Part shown: positions 8,455 to 17,955 of the stretch, one piece after another
Position numbering within the stretch: position 1 is the stretch's first letter
How the letters are laid out: every line of letters begins with the position of its first letter
From: Corynebacterium riegelii
GTDB taxonomy: Bacteria; Actinomycetota; Actinomycetes; Mycobacteriales; Mycobacteriaceae
DNA length: 64,000 nucleotides
Assembly: GCF_016728505.1 (NCBI RefSeq)
Contig: NZ_CP068159.1
Location: 2,455,233-2,519,232, forward strand
Direction: 5' to 3'
Translations under genes and position numbers: made by a program
Notes under the pieces: generated by a model
Told to the model about the DNA's origin: nothing
What the model saw: the letters and a program-made list of their open reading frames with translations, nothing else
Databases searched by the model: none

Positions 8455-8490
8455 CGCCGCTGGACAGGACCCTTCCCTCATCCAGCGGCG
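8455..8490 (-). terminator. Rho-independent terminator of the tRNA gene
   Basis: CGCCGCTGGA (8455-8464) and TCCAGCGGCG (8481-8490) form a perfect 10-bp stem. Read on the minus strand it is followed by a T-rich tail (GTTTTGTGTTTT). It lies six bases beyond the tRNA 3' end. Confidence 0.85.
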
Positions 8491-8495
8491 GTGTG

Positions 8496-8569
8496 TGGGG
8501 CCAGCGGGGCTCGAACCCGCGACCAGCGGATTATGAGTCCGCGGCTCTAACCGACTGAGCTATAGCCCC
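8496..8569 (-). tRNA. tRNA with CAU anticodon (Met elongator or lysidine-type Ile2)
   Basis: The 74-nt minus-strand gene folds into a standard cloverleaf. The acceptor pairs GGGGCTA with TGGCCCC, the D arm is TAGCTCAGTCGGTTAGAGC, and the anticodon loop CTCATAA carries CAU (8533-8535). The T arm is CGCGGGTTCGAGCCCCG. CCA is not encoded. CAU serves both elongator Met and the isoleucine tRNA modified by TilS, and sequence alone does not settle which this is. It is not an initiator, because the first pair is G-C. Confidence 0.92.
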
Positions 8570-8665
8570 TTGAGCACTAAATGCGCAGCGATAACTATAG
8601 CTTGCTTCATCCGCCTTTCTTTCATTGGTGGTTGAACTTTTCTCAGAGCCGGTAAGGTAAGCGCC

Positions 8666-8905
8666 ATGTATCAATTCATCGTCGGAGCTGCAGCTGGTTA
8701 CGTTTTGGGGACAAAAGCAGGGCGTAAGCGCTATCACCAGATTGTTAACGCAAGCCAGGCGGTGATGAACTCACCAATCACAAAGTCGGTGACCAACTCC
8801 GCCCGCAGGGCCATTGCGAACAAGATCGACCCGGAGCCGCGCATGAAAGAGGTTCGCGGCCGCAAGCGTGGCGGAGATCAGATCCTCGAACCGGATCACG
8901 ACTAG
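8666..8905 (+). CDS. Small conserved YtxH-like protein
   Basis: The 79-residue product begins with a short hydrophobic segment (FIVGAAAGYVLGTKAGRKRY), the glycine-rich signature of YtxH-like and related actinobacterial proteins. A basic tail follows. AAGGTAAG lies 10 nt before the ATG. It sits divergently from the tRNA and convergently with ppx. Molecular function is unknown. Confidence 0.75.
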   Translation: MYQFIVGAAAGYVLGTKAGRKRYHQIVNASQAVMNSPITKSVTNSARRAIANKIDPEPRMKEVRGRKRGGDQILEPDHD

Positions 8906-8924
8906 ACCCCCACCAGAACGAGGC

Positions 8925-9860
8925 CTACTTCGCCACAAGCTTTGCGACGATGCCGTCCAGGATGTCCTTCTCACTAATGATGAAACTAGAGGCACCAGCG
9001 GCATCCGCAAAGGCAACCATCAGCTCCTCAACAACCGTGGAGCCTGAACCAATCACATCGGCACGACCCGGGTGCATCACCGGGTCCTCAAGACGTTGAG
9101 CAGCAGTCTTCAACCGCAAGTCAGTAGTGACCTCACGCATGCGATCAAACGAGATCTCTGACATGTGGATCCGCTCAGGATCATAAGTGGGCAGGTGCTG
9201 AGCAATCGCTGCGACCGTTGTAAACGTACCCGCACACCCCACAAACGTCCGGGCCTGATCAAAAGGCACTTCAGCTGCCGCCTCAGCAATACGCTCACGA
9301 ATGTACGCACGGGCGGCTGCAGTCTCTTCCTCCGTCGGAGGATCCGTACACATAAAACGCTCAGTCACGCGCACGCAACCCATACGGGTGGACACAGCGT
9401 GGCCCTCCATGACGAACTCAGTAGAGCCACCACCAAGGTCAATCACACAGAAGGGACCGCGAGCCGGATCAATATCAGCAGTCGCGCCGGCAAAGGACAG
9501 TGCAGCCTCCTCCTCGCCAGTGATCACCTCCGCCTGTGCACCAGGCTGAATACGGCCGAGCAGATCACGGGTCATCGCGAAGAAATCCTCGCGGTTAGAA
9601 GCGTCACGGGTCGCGGAGGTAGCAACCATCCGGACCCTGGATACGCCCTCACGCTCCATAGTGTCTACATACGCCGCGAGTGCCTTGGAAGTCCGCTCAA
9701 GAGCATCCGGATGAAATTGCCCCGTCTCATCCACACCCTGCCCCAAGCGAACGATGGTGTTTTCACGGGTCACTTCACCAGTAGCAGTATCATGAATCAG
9801 CAGGCGAATGGAGTTCGTACCGCAATCTACAGCAGCGACACGAGTTGCAGTGGCACTCAT
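8925..9860 (-). CDS. ppx: Exopolyphosphatase, Ppx/GppA family
   Basis: A 311-residue protein of the ASKHA-fold Ppx/GppA family, which removes phosphate from polyphosphate chains. Motifs in order are AVDCGTNSIRLL (phosphate loop 1), the LGQGVDETGQF region, ITGEEEAALSF, and IDLGGGSTEF (phosphate loop 2). It is full length for the short actinobacterial Ppx2 type. The start ATG overlaps the DUF501 stop as ATGA. In corynebacteria this pair normally lies directly downstream of ftsB. Here it is about 35 kb from ftsB, next to which a diverged broken copy remains. Confidence 0.92.
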   Translation of the reverse strand: MSATATRVAAVDCGTNSIRLLIHDTATGEVTRENTIVRLGQGVDETGQFHPDALERTSKALAAYVDTMEREGVSRVRMVATSATRDASNREDFFAMTRDLLGRIQPGAQAEVITGEEEAALSFAGATADIDPARGPFCVIDLGGGSTEFVMEGHAVSTRMGCVRVTERFMCTDPPTEEETAAARAYIRERIAEAAAEVPFDQARTFVGCAGTFTTVAAIAQHLPTYDPERIHMSEISFDRMREVTTDLRLKTAAQRLEDPVMHPGRADVIGSGSTVVEELMVAFADAAGASSFIISEKDILDGIVAKLVAK

Positions 9861-10414
9861 GCCAGCCCCTCCCCTGCTTGCTCAAGCGTGATGCCAAGGT
9901 CTGCAAGCGTGGGCCAATCCGCTGGGATAGCGCTCCCACGCAAATCACCATGCTCCGCAGCAAGAGCAACAGCCTCTGTACCGAACCGGAAATGCTCAGG
10001 GCCTTCTGCAAGCGCATATGCAATAAGCACGTGCAAGCACTTCACACGATCTGGCATACCACCACCGGAGAAGTCCGTACCCAGATCATGCAAAGCGTTG
10101 CGCTTAGCTAGGAAGTAATCGTGCGCCGCCTTGTAATCAGCGCGAAGCGCCTCACCCTCATCAGAGTCAGCGTTGAGACGAGCCTCCATCCACTTCATCA
10201 CCTGAGCAACCTCCAAGCGCGACGCTTCAGCAGTCAAACGCGGATCAGTCAGGTAGTAAAGCGTGGGAAACGGTGTGCCGTCGTCAAGCTTGGGCTCCGT
10301 TTTGACCACCGCCGGCTGACCATCAGGGGTGCGGTAAGAAACCTCCAAAACGCCACGGGGTGTGCGGCCGAGCTGGGTGGTGATGGTATCGATATCTTGC
10401 TGGGTGACAGACAT
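9857..10414 (-). CDS. DUF501 domain protein
   Basis: The 185-residue protein matches the conserved actinobacterial DUF501 family. Recognisable blocks are LGRTPRGVLEVSYRTPDG, FPTLYYLTDPRLT, FSGGGMPDRVKCLHVL and GPEHFRFGTEAVAL. It is normally sandwiched between ftsB and ppx, and its function is unknown. The 4-bp overlap with ppx indicates an operon. There is no ftsB upstream at this location, and no convincing ribosome site, consistent with a displaced gene pair. Confidence 0.88.
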   Translation of the reverse strand: MSVTQQDIDTITTQLGRTPRGVLEVSYRTPDGQPAVVKTEPKLDDGTPFPTLYYLTDPRLTAEASRLEVAQVMKWMEARLNADSDEGEALRADYKAAHDYFLAKRNALHDLGTDFSGGGMPDRVKCLHVLIAYALAEGPEHFRFGTEAVALAAEHGDLRGSAIPADWPTLADLGITLEQAGEGLA

Positions 10415-10893
10415 GCAATCGATGCTACTGGGCAGGCCCTACGGGGCGCAGTTTTGGTCTCGCGCCACCACGCCTTGAACGCTGTCCCGGTCGCGAGATC
10501 AGCGCAACTTGATCCGATTCTCCGCATTCCTAGAGCAAACGCATAGCACCAATCAACCCTTAACTGGCTCCTCATCAAGACTAAATCCCATCGTTTTCAA
10601 CGGGTCCACCATCTAAGTGCTTTAACTGGGAGAGAAGACGTCAAGCTGGACTTGCTTGCAACGGGGCTGCACCCTGATGAAGTTGCGGCTACGGGGTGGA
10701 TAGGGAAACGGTGGGGCTAGCCCCGTTTGGCTATGCCCGCCGTCTCCCCTCGGCGAACTCGTTCGATATCGCCAATACGTCAGGTGCTCGCTAGGCGCGG
10801 GTCCGCTTATCCAGCTGCGCCCCGGCAACGTTGCCGACTCGTTCTCGCGTTTCCAAGGTGTTTCCCGCTGAGACCGATGATGGCGCCTGGTCG
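10415..10893. other. Island left border region, no gene recognised
   Basis: About 480 bp between DUF501 and the GmrSD-type gene. It contains a GGGGCTAGCCCC palindrome (about 10713-10724) and stop-rich frames on both strands. The junction between ppx-DUF501 DNA and the accessory island should lie in here. Confidence 0.45.
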
Positions 10894-10908
10894 CCCCAAC
10901 TACACTGA
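10894..10908 (+). promoter_or_regulatory. Putative promoter of the GmrSD-type gene
   Basis: The same 15 bases as upstream of the TOTE gene (CCCCAACTACACTGA), with TACACT at 10901-10906 as a possible -10 box. It ends 36 bp before the chosen ATG at 10944. Confidence 0.4.
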
Positions 10909-10943
10909 TGCCGACCGCACCTACAACGAACAAGGTGGTTTCC

Positions 10944-13349
10944 ATGCAAGGCGCACGCCCGATCATCCAAGTGTTTGATGGACAGTACCGCGAGCTCATC
11001 ATTCCTGTCTACCAACGAAATTATGACTGGCAGCGGAAGCAGTGCGAGCAGCTTTTCGATGATTTGGAGGCAATCATTCGCGAGGGCCGAGAGGCTCACT
11101 TCTTTGGTGCGATTGTGGGCGGAGGAACGTCCTTTGAGTGGTTAGTTATCGACGGTCAGCAGCGCCTCACCACCGTCAGCATATTGATGCTCGCGTTGGC
11201 GAAGGCGATCGAGAACGGAGACATCCAGGCTGATGACGAATCCTTGGGTGTGAAGATTGTCGATTCCTTCCTCATGATCGGTGATCAACGGCAGGAGGTC
11301 CGGTTCAAGCTCAAGCCAGTCAAGGATGACAAGAAGGCGTATGACGCACTGTTTGGGGAGCCATCGGGGTACGTGGCGGCGTCGAATATTACGGCGAACT
11401 TCAAGTACTTCCAGGACAGGTTGCGGGCGACAGCATATACGGCGGATGAAGTTTGGGGAGCTGTAGAAAAGCTGCAGGTAATGCTGCTTGAACTGGATAA
11501 GGATGATGACCCTCAGCGGATCTTTGAGTCGTTGAACTCGACGGGCTTGGATCTGACTGAGGCCGATAAGGTGCGTAACTTCATTCTGATGGGGCATGCG
11601 CCGAAGGTGCAGGAGAAGCTCTACGAGAACTTGTGGAACCCCATTGAGGCGAATGCGAAGTTCCGCACGTCGGCGTTTATTCGCAGGTACCTCACGACAA
11701 AGTACGCGCGCACGCCGCGCGAGAAGGATGTGTACGAGGAGTTCAAGAAGTATGTGAAGCGCTCCGGCGAGAGTACCGAGCAGGTGTTGGAGGAGCTCCA
11801 CGAGTTTTCGCGGTACTACAACGAGATTCAGGAGCTGAACACGGGGCTTGCGAAGGCCGACCGGATTCTGCGGCGCATGCAGCCAATCCTCGGCGATGTG
11901 ACACTGCCGTTTCTCATGCCCGTGCTACGCGACGTCCACGCTGGCCACATCACCGAAGACGATTTTTGCAATGTGCTCAGCATCATTGAGTCGTTCATCG
12001 CGCGTCGATTCATCATCGAGATGCCAACGAATGCGCTGAACAAGATCTTTGCAACGGTCTACTCCGAAGTTACGAAGCTGCGCAAGGACAACGACACTTT
12101 TGCTGACGTGTTCGCATGGGTCATCCGCCGCCGCACCAGCAGCGGCCGCGTCCCGTCCGACAGCGAAGTACGCGCTGCACTGGAGACGCGCAATATGTAC
12201 AACATCAAGTCCTCCTGGAGGAACTACATTTACGACGTCCTCGAAAACGGCAATTCGCGTGATACCCGCGACATCGCCCAAAGCCTCGAAAGCGGCGACA
12301 TTTCCATCGAGCACATCATGCCGCAAACGCTGACCGAGGAATGGAAAACGGCGCTTGGGCCCGACGCTGAACGCATACATAGCGAGTGGTTGCACCGCAT
12401 CGGCAACCTAACCGTGACCGGCTACAACTCCAGCTACTCGAACAAGCCGTTCTCCGTGAAGAAGTCCACGGACAAGGGATTCGACTCGTCCCCGTACCGC
12501 CTCAACCGCAGACTCAAAGAGACCACGACCTGGGGCGAAGCCGAGATGCAGCAACGCACGGAAGATATCGTCACCGCGGCTCTGGAATACTGGCGCATGC
12601 CAACGACGACGTTCACCCCGCCTCAAACCGTGCTCCCCACCGAAGCGATGGGCGACTCAGGCGAGTTCACTGGACGGTGGATCGTTGGGGTCCAATACCA
12701 CGACTTCTCCAAAACGGTATCAACCTGGGCAGACATGGTTGTTGCTCTACTGCAGCACCTCCTTCGCGACCACCGCTCTGAGCTCCTCGCCCTCTCCAAC
12801 GATGCCGCGCTACTACACACCGAGTTCGATCCGGAGCATCTACCGCGCGGCCGCCGAGTTGTTGACGACGCCCTCGCCGTCGACGTCGGCAACAGCACCT
12901 CAGTAAAAATGGGGCTACTGCGCTTCATCTTCAGCCGACTCGACCTGGACGCCGACGAGCTCGAGTTCCGGTTCAGAGCTACCGACCAAGATGATGCGGA
13001 CGAGCCGGAGCAGCCTGCGGCGAAATACGACGGACTGCTGAAGTTCATCGCCGAACTTGATGAAGCCGCCGAGTTGCAGTCACCGCTGGAGGACACGGAC
13101 GCGCTGCGGGCCCAGTTCATGGAAGAGTTTGCGAAATATGCGCCGGAGGCACCGGACGCGAGTGTCGCGAATCTGACGCTGCTGCAGATCACCGAGCAGG
13201 TGTCGCCTGAGTCGGCCACAGAGCTGCAGGCGATTTCGGTGATTCAGAAGGTCATTCAGGCAGCCCAGCTCGTTGGCCCTAGCGTGATCCACGACGCGAT
13301 TATCGACGGTACCCTCACCCAGTGGGTGCGGAGACTGGAGGCGTTCTGA
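10944..13349 (+). CDS. GmrSD-type protein: DUF262 NTPase-like plus DUF1524 HNH nuclease
   Basis: Start ATG 10944 is preferred over 10908 because AAGGTGG precedes it; this gives 801 residues. The N-terminal DUF262 (GmrS) part shows IPVYQRNYDW and IDGQQRLTT, with IFESLNSTGLDLTEADKVRN further on. The DUF1524 (GmrD) nuclease part has the HNH-like IEHIMPQTL and RIGNLTVTGYNS. About 250 more residues follow (from FTGRWIVGVQYHD), an acidic extension not assigned. Single-chain GmrSD homologues restrict phage DNA with modified cytosines; BrxU is one such type IV enzyme. Restriction here is inferred from family. Confidence 0.87.
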   Translation: MQGARPIIQVFDGQYRELIIPVYQRNYDWQRKQCEQLFDDLEAIIREGREAHFFGAIVGGGTSFEWLVIDGQQRLTTVSILMLALAKAIENGDIQADDESLGVKIVDSFLMIGDQRQEVRFKLKPVKDDKKAYDALFGEPSGYVAASNITANFKYFQDRLRATAYTADEVWGAVEKLQVMLLELDKDDDPQRIFESLNSTGLDLTEADKVRNFILMGHAPKVQEKLYENLWNPIEANAKFRTSAFIRRYLTTKYARTPREKDVYEEFKKYVKRSGESTEQVLEELHEFSRYYNEIQELNTGLAKADRILRRMQPILGDVTLPFLMPVLRDVHAGHITEDDFCNVLSIIESFIARRFIIEMPTNALNKIFATVYSEVTKLRKDNDTFADVFAWVIRRRTSSGRVPSDSEVRAALETRNMYNIKSSWRNYIYDVLENGNSRDTRDIAQSLESGDISIEHIMPQTLTEEWKTALGPDAERIHSEWLHRIGNLTVTGYNSSYSNKPFSVKKSTDKGFDSSPYRLNRRLKETTTWGEAEMQQRTEDIVTAALEYWRMPTTTFTPPQTVLPTEAMGDSGEFTGRWIVGVQYHDFSKTVSTWADMVVALLQHLLRDHRSELLALSNDAALLHTEFDPEHLPRGRRVVDDALAVDVGNSTSVKMGLLRFIFSRLDLDADELEFRFRATDQDDADEPEQPAAKYDGLLKFIAELDEAAELQSPLEDTDALRAQFMEEFAKYAPEAPDASVANLTLLQITEQVSPESATELQAISVIQKVIQAAQLVGPSVIHDAIIDGTLTQWVRRLEAF

Positions 13350-13424
13350 GGTGGCTGCAAAACGCGGCATCGAATGCATCCTTTCAAGCCTTGCAGTTGT
13401 AGTTGGCGGTGCCCACAGCCATAC

Positions 13425-13807
13425 CTACCCCTCCCCGGCGCTAAGCTTCGCCACCGCCAGGTCCTCCCACGGCATCCCGACGGTCTTAAACACCACCCGC
13501 CGCGCCGGATCCAGCGCCACCTCCCCACGCACAACCCCAGCCATCATCGCCTCGTCCTCCCACGCAAGCGCCTCCTTCTCCACCGCGATCGCCACATCGC
13601 CGGCCTCCCGCCGCGCAGCCCCCAACATCATCCACAATCACCTGCGCGCCTCGCAGCACATCCTCATGCAACTCCCGCGTGTCCACCGTGTGCGCGCCAC
13701 AGCAAGCACGGTCGCATCAGAGCGCAATTGCTTATCGACGACCCCCGGCTCCCCCGCACTCGTCGCCACCACAACCAACCCGGCACACCCCATCACCTCA
13801 TCAGCCT
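13425..13807 (-). pseudogene. Ornithine cyclodeaminase-family 3' remnant
   Basis: Reading the minus strand across two frameshifts gives about 125 residues: LVVVATSAGEPGVVD, then VLRGAQVIVDDVGG, then DPARRVVFKTVGMPWEDLAVA. The last block matches the C-terminal signature of the ornithine cyclodeaminase/mu-crystallin family. The N-terminal half is missing, cut at the IS3 border at 13808. A second copy of the last about 30 residues lies at 21694-21789. It carries a motif copy at 13728-13740. Confidence 0.6.
13728..13740 (+). repeat. Dispersed motif copy (TTGCTTATCGACG)
   Basis: Shortened copy inside the ornithine cyclodeaminase pseudogene. Confidence 0.6.
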
Positions 13808-13829
13808 TGAAGTGCCCCGAGTTTTGTTC

Positions 13830-14750
13830 CTAGGCATTTGCCTTGATTTCTATTTTTGCTTGGGGCGGGTTCTGCTTCCAAAATTCGGTTTCCACCTCGA
13901 CCGGGGTTCGGTATCCCAAGCTTTGGTGAAGCCTTGTCTCGTTCCACCATGACACCCACTCGAACGTCGCGATTTCTACCTCGACAACGTCATTCCACCT
14001 GCGGGTATGGATCAGCTCGTTCTTGTAGGATCCGTTGACGTTTTCAGCAAGAGCATTGTCGTAGGAGTCACCGACAGTTCCGGTGGAAGCTGTAATGCCG
14101 TGTTGGGTAAGTCGCTCGTTGTAGACCACGCTGACGTACTGTGAGCCGTGATCCGACTGGTGAATGAGACCTGTTGTTTCCTCAGCACACACGATCGCCT
14201 GGTTGAGAGCTTGCAACGGCAGTGCTTCGGTGCGCATGGAATCTGATAACGCCCACCCAACGATCCGTCGAGAGTAAACGTCGGTGACAAACGCGGCGTA
14301 CACAAAGCCTTTCTTCGTGCACACATACGTAATGTCGGCCACCCACAGTTTATTCGGGCCCTGAGCTTTGAATTCACGCTCGACTAAGTCCGGGCGCAGA
14401 TCAGCCACGTTAGCTTTTCGGGTTGTGAGAGGTGATCCGCCTTTGCCTTTGCCAGAAACACCGGCCAAGCGCATCAACCGGGCGGTTTGTTCACGACCGA
14501 TATCAATTCCGTCGCGGCGGAGAGCATGCCACATTTTCCGCACGCCGTAGACGCCGTAATTATCCCGATGAACAGTTCTAATGCGGTCGACCAGCACAGC
14601 ATCGCGAAGGCGACGAGCACTTAACCCACGGGCCTTGGACTGGCGATAACCACGCGAGGTGATAAACCCACCAGCCCGGTTATTCTTCAACGTCTTACAA
14701 ATGAACTCGACAGAGAAACGATTCCGGTATTTATCGATGAACCGGATCAT
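13830..14750 (-). CDS. IS3-family transposase orfB
   Basis: A 306-residue integrase-core protein. Acidic catalytic residues lie in VADITYV, HQSDHGSQYVS and LAENVNGSYK. An HTH_21-like region and DNYGVYGVRKMWHALRRDG precede them. The start overlaps the orfA stop as ATGA. The gene is intact and belongs to the element with ends at 13808 and 15114. Confidence 0.92.
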   Translation of the reverse strand: MIRFIDKYRNRFSVEFICKTLKNNRAGGFITSRGYRQSKARGLSARRLRDAVLVDRIRTVHRDNYGVYGVRKMWHALRRDGIDIGREQTARLMRLAGVSGKGKGGSPLTTRKANVADLRPDLVEREFKAQGPNKLWVADITYVCTKKGFVYAAFVTDVYSRRIVGWALSDSMRTEALPLQALNQAIVCAEETTGLIHQSDHGSQYVSVVYNERLTQHGITASTGTVGDSYDNALAENVNGSYKNELIHTRRWNDVVEVEIATFEWVSWWNETRLHQSLGYRTPVEVETEFWKQNPPQAKIEIKANA

Positions 14751-15064
14751 TTCCGACGTTTCGGGTCGAGTTCCGACGCGAAAAAAGCCGAGGCAGCCTT
14801 CAGCAGCTCGTTAGTGTCGCGTAGCTCTTGATTTTCACGGCGTAACCTCGCGTTTTCGGCGGCCAAGTCTTCAGGCACAGGTTCTGGAATGTTTCCCGCA
14901 CGGCGGGCCTGCTGGGTCCATTGGCGAGCCGTGTGCCATGAAACCCCCAGCTTTGGGGCTACTGCCTGGCATGCGGCTTGCATCGACATATTTTCCGCCA
15001 AGATGCGATCTTCCACGAGACGGACCACGCGGTCCTTGGCATCCTGGTCAAATTTTCTTGGCAT
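14747..15064 (-). CDS. IS3-family transposase orfA
   Basis: A 105-residue DNA-binding protein with an HTH (KLGVSWHTARQWTQQAR) and a C-terminal leucine-zipper-like region (NARLRRENQELRDTNELL) ending KAASAFFASELDPKRRK. Overlaps orfB by four bases. Confidence 0.92.
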   Translation of the reverse strand: MPRKFDQDAKDRVVRLVEDRILAENMSMQAACQAVAPKLGVSWHTARQWTQQARRAGNIPEPVPEDLAAENARLRRENQELRDTNELLKAASAFFASELDPKRRK

Positions 15065-15114
15065 ATTCCAGATTTTCCCATCTACTCAAACGGAACAAAA
15101 CCTGGGACACTTCA

Positions 15115-16108
15115 GTTCCGGTTTCAGATACAGCCACCAATCCAGCATTTTGCGTTGGTGCTCACCTGATCTGCCGCGATGAGTTCTCGCAAGGAGCTTC
15201 AATTGGGCGTTGATGCCACCTTCAAGACTGTTAGTAGTGGATTTGATCCGATGCGGCTCGAGCACACCTTTCGGTGGCTTCAGGTAGACAAACAGCAGGT
15301 CATTGCGCCACAGGTGATTCAGGCTGTTGTAGGCCTTGCGCACGTTGACATGGGTCCACACGAGTGTGTTTTCCCTATTTTCGGGTCTTTGACCTGTGTC
15401 TTTTCGTTGAGCCAATCCTTGTAGAGCGTGTGAAACTCTTGCAGTTGCGCGCCCCATTGCGCAGCCTCGTCCAAGGTGGTGATGCGGGTGAGTTTCAGCG
15501 CGAGTCGGTAGATTATGCGGCCAGCATCAGTGCGTGGTCGTGAGGTGGTGTAGCAGCGTACTCTGCGTTGGGCGTGCACGAGGCAGCGTTGAATTTTGGT
15601 GTTTGGCCAGCATGTTTTAATTGCGCTTGTGGCTCCTCGGCCACCGTCGATCACAGCGATCAACGGTGCTTCGATGCGCTCAAGCAGACATTTGTAGTCG
15701 TGCGTGGTTTCTTGTTTGCACCAGTGCCAGGCGATGACGTGGTCTAACGTTGCCGCCACGATCAGACAGCCACCTGCGGTGTAGGTGGCTGTCGATAAAG
15801 ATCTGGTCGTAGACCCTGCCTGTGTGTCCCAAGGTCGAGTCAGGCACATCAACTAGCCAAAAGGCATTGAATTTGCGCTGCAGCGTACGTGTCGAGCAGC
15901 TCATGCTGGCGGCGATCGCAGCAAGACTGATCCTGGTGGTCAGGTGCTGGATGAACGCTCGAAAGAGGGCTGCGTTGGTGATGTCGCTGCGCTGCTTGGT
16001 CAGTGAAGCGCCGCAGATTTTGCACCGCCACCGGGTAGTCCCGTTGCTGGTAGTGCCGTTTCGTTTCATATCGCCACCACAATGGCAGCGTGGTCGGTTC
16101 TTTGGCAT
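15115..16108 (-). pseudogene. IS1249-like transposase, frameshifted and 3'-truncated
   Basis: Three consecutive minus-strand frames together cover most of an IS1249-like transposase. The first runs from 16108 (MPKNRPRCHCGGDMKRNG, with a zinc-ribbon). After a shift near 15790 comes VIAWHWCKQETTHDY and a DGGRGATSAI motif. After a second shift near 15370 comes NSLEGGINAQLKLLARTHRG. The C-terminal end is lost at the IS3 border (15114). The IS21 element at 16174 has separated it from its own right terminal repeat (18920). Confidence 0.85.
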
Positions 16109-16316
16109 TGGGCAACCGAACCACCGCTGCGTAGCACACCATAGCAGCCACACCGGGGATTTTCGCAAGAGAGTGTTGCGACCGGCTATTTGGTAGCAGT
16201 GTCGTGACTATCTGGTAGCACTTCAGTGAGTATCTGGTAGCAGCTCAGGGGGCTCGGGGTGATACTTCCGGTAGCCGCACCACTCGGGTGCGGCGCGTAC
16301 TGGAAGGAGTCCGCTT

Positions 16317-17951
16317 ATGACGGATTACCGTGCGGTGATGACGCTGCTGATTAGGAAGCGTTCTTACCGCCAGATTGAAGACCAGCTTGGGTGCTCGCAC
16401 CGCGCAATTTCCCGAGCGAACCAAGCGCTGCGAAGCCTTGGCCTGACCACTGCCCAGCAGGTCGCGGCGTTGACCGATGACGAGTTGGCCGAGATATTCG
16501 TTGACAAACGCACCAGCGGGCAAGGCGAGTTCGTCCCGATTGACTTTGACGCGGTCGTCAAAGCACGCACAGGGCGTACGAAGCAAACACTGCAAGTATT
16601 GTGGGCTCGCTACACCACCACCCCAGCCCAGCCGGGTCAGCGTCACTACAGCTACGACCGGTTCCGCCAGCTAGTTGCCTCCCATGTCGATGCTGCCGGG
16701 CTTAGCGCGCGGATCACCCATGCACCAGGCCATACGATGCAGGTGGATTGGGCAGGTACCAAGATGCGCCTGTACGACCCTGCGGGCACGCCGGGTGCGA
16801 AAGTCAATATTTTCGTCGCTTCGCTGCCGTATTCAGGGATGTTGTTTGCGTGTGCGTGTGTTGACCAGCGTCAACAGTCCTGGCTTGATGCCCATCGTCA
16901 AGCGTTTGACTACTTCGGTGGAGTCTGTCAGGTTGTTGTCCCCGATAACGCGTCAACAGCATCAAACGCGATTAGTACTGCCGATAGGAATCGGAAGGTC
17001 AACGACACCTACCAGCAGTTCTTGGAGCACTACAACACAGCAGCACTTCCCACACGCGCGCGCCGACCGAAGGATAAAGCAAATGTGGAAGCTGCGGTAA
17101 AGATCGTCACCCACAAAGTCATCCACACCCTTGAAGGCCACCAGTGCGTTGACGTAGACGAGCTCAACGAAAAGATTGTGGACTTAGTCGACGCGATCAA
17201 CACCTCCGTGCCATTTCGCAGTCAACAGTCAAGCCGCAGGGATCTCTTTGAACAACACGAGCAGCATCTCCTTGCTGATCTGCCGCAAACCCCGTGGCAG
17301 CACACCGAGTGGAAGCGTGCGAAAGTAGCCCCAGATTTCCATATCACGGTTGCAACGGTGCGCTACTCCGTCCCGCACCAGCTTGTTGGCCGCACTGTCG
17401 ATGTGCGCATCACCGGGCAAGTCTTGACCGTCTTTGACCAGGGGACAACCGTAGCGACCCACCGGGTTTCGCATAAGCGTGGGGCCTATGTCACTGACTA
17501 TGAGCACATTCCATCTGGCATGGACTCCACCCGTGGACTGTGGACAAGCGACTACTTTTATCGCGAAGCCAGCAAAATCGGCCCGGCAACACGCAAGGTC
17601 ATCGAAGAACTCATCGCGGCGAAAGCCATCCCAGCCCAGGCGTACCAGTCCTGTAGAAACGTGCTGTCGATGGGCAAACACGGCAACAAACCAATCCTGG
17701 AAGAGGCATGCCAGCGCCTGATGGCCAACGACGGCAGCCGACGTGCAGTGTCATATACCGCAGTCAAAAACATGATGGCCGCCATACGCAAAGAACACGC
17801 CACCCGGCCCCGCGGGTTAGACCAGGCCCCGCGCAGCACCACAACCAACCAGCCCACCGCCCCTGCAGTCACCGACCGGGATACCACCGGCGCGTTTCTC
17901 GGCGGTGCAGACCAGTTCAGCATGGACAACCTCGCTCAGAAAGGACACTAA
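16317..17951 (+). CDS. istA: IS21-family transposase IstA
   Basis: The 544-residue protein has an N-terminal HTH (RSYRQIEDQLGCSHRAISRANQ) and a DDE core with MQVDWAG, VVPDNAS and KANVEAAVKIV. A C-terminal Mu-transposase-like domain contains VRYSVPHQLVGR. It carries out strand cleavage and transfer, helped by IstB. GGAAGGAG precedes the ATG. Intact. Confidence 0.93.
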   Translation: MTDYRAVMTLLIRKRSYRQIEDQLGCSHRAISRANQALRSLGLTTAQQVAALTDDELAEIFVDKRTSGQGEFVPIDFDAVVKARTGRTKQTLQVLWARYTTTPAQPGQRHYSYDRFRQLVASHVDAAGLSARITHAPGHTMQVDWAGTKMRLYDPAGTPGAKVNIFVASLPYSGMLFACACVDQRQQSWLDAHRQAFDYFGGVCQVVVPDNASTASNAISTADRNRKVNDTYQQFLEHYNTAALPTRARRPKDKANVEAAVKIVTHKVIHTLEGHQCVDVDELNEKIVDLVDAINTSVPFRSQQSSRRDLFEQHEQHLLADLPQTPWQHTEWKRAKVAPDFHITVATVRYSVPHQLVGRTVDVRITGQVLTVFDQGTTVATHRVSHKRGAYVTDYEHIPSGMDSTRGLWTSDYFYREASKIGPATRKVIEELIAAKAIPAQAYQSCRNVLSMGKHGNKPILEEACQRLMANDGSRRAVSYTAVKNMMAAIRKEHATRPRGLDQAPRSTTTNQPTAPAVTDRDTTGAFLGGADQFSMDNLAQKGH

Positions 17952-17955
17952 GCCC

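Larger units (their letters stand above)
13808..15114 (-). mobile_element. Complete IS3-family element
   Basis: Terminal inverted repeats TGAAGTGCCCCGAGTTTTG (13808-) and its imperfect complement ending at 15114 (CCTGGGACACTTCA) bound a 1307-bp element with orfA and orfB. Its right end abuts the truncated IS1249-like transposase, its left end the ornithine cyclodeaminase remnant. The flanks differ and no target duplication is seen, so one side was deleted after insertion. Confidence 0.85.

Noticed and set aside
8496..8569. The tRNA as integration site of the island
   Set aside because: No integrase gene and no second copy of the tRNA 3' end is present in the window. The island begins about 2 kb away, beyond ppx-DUF501.
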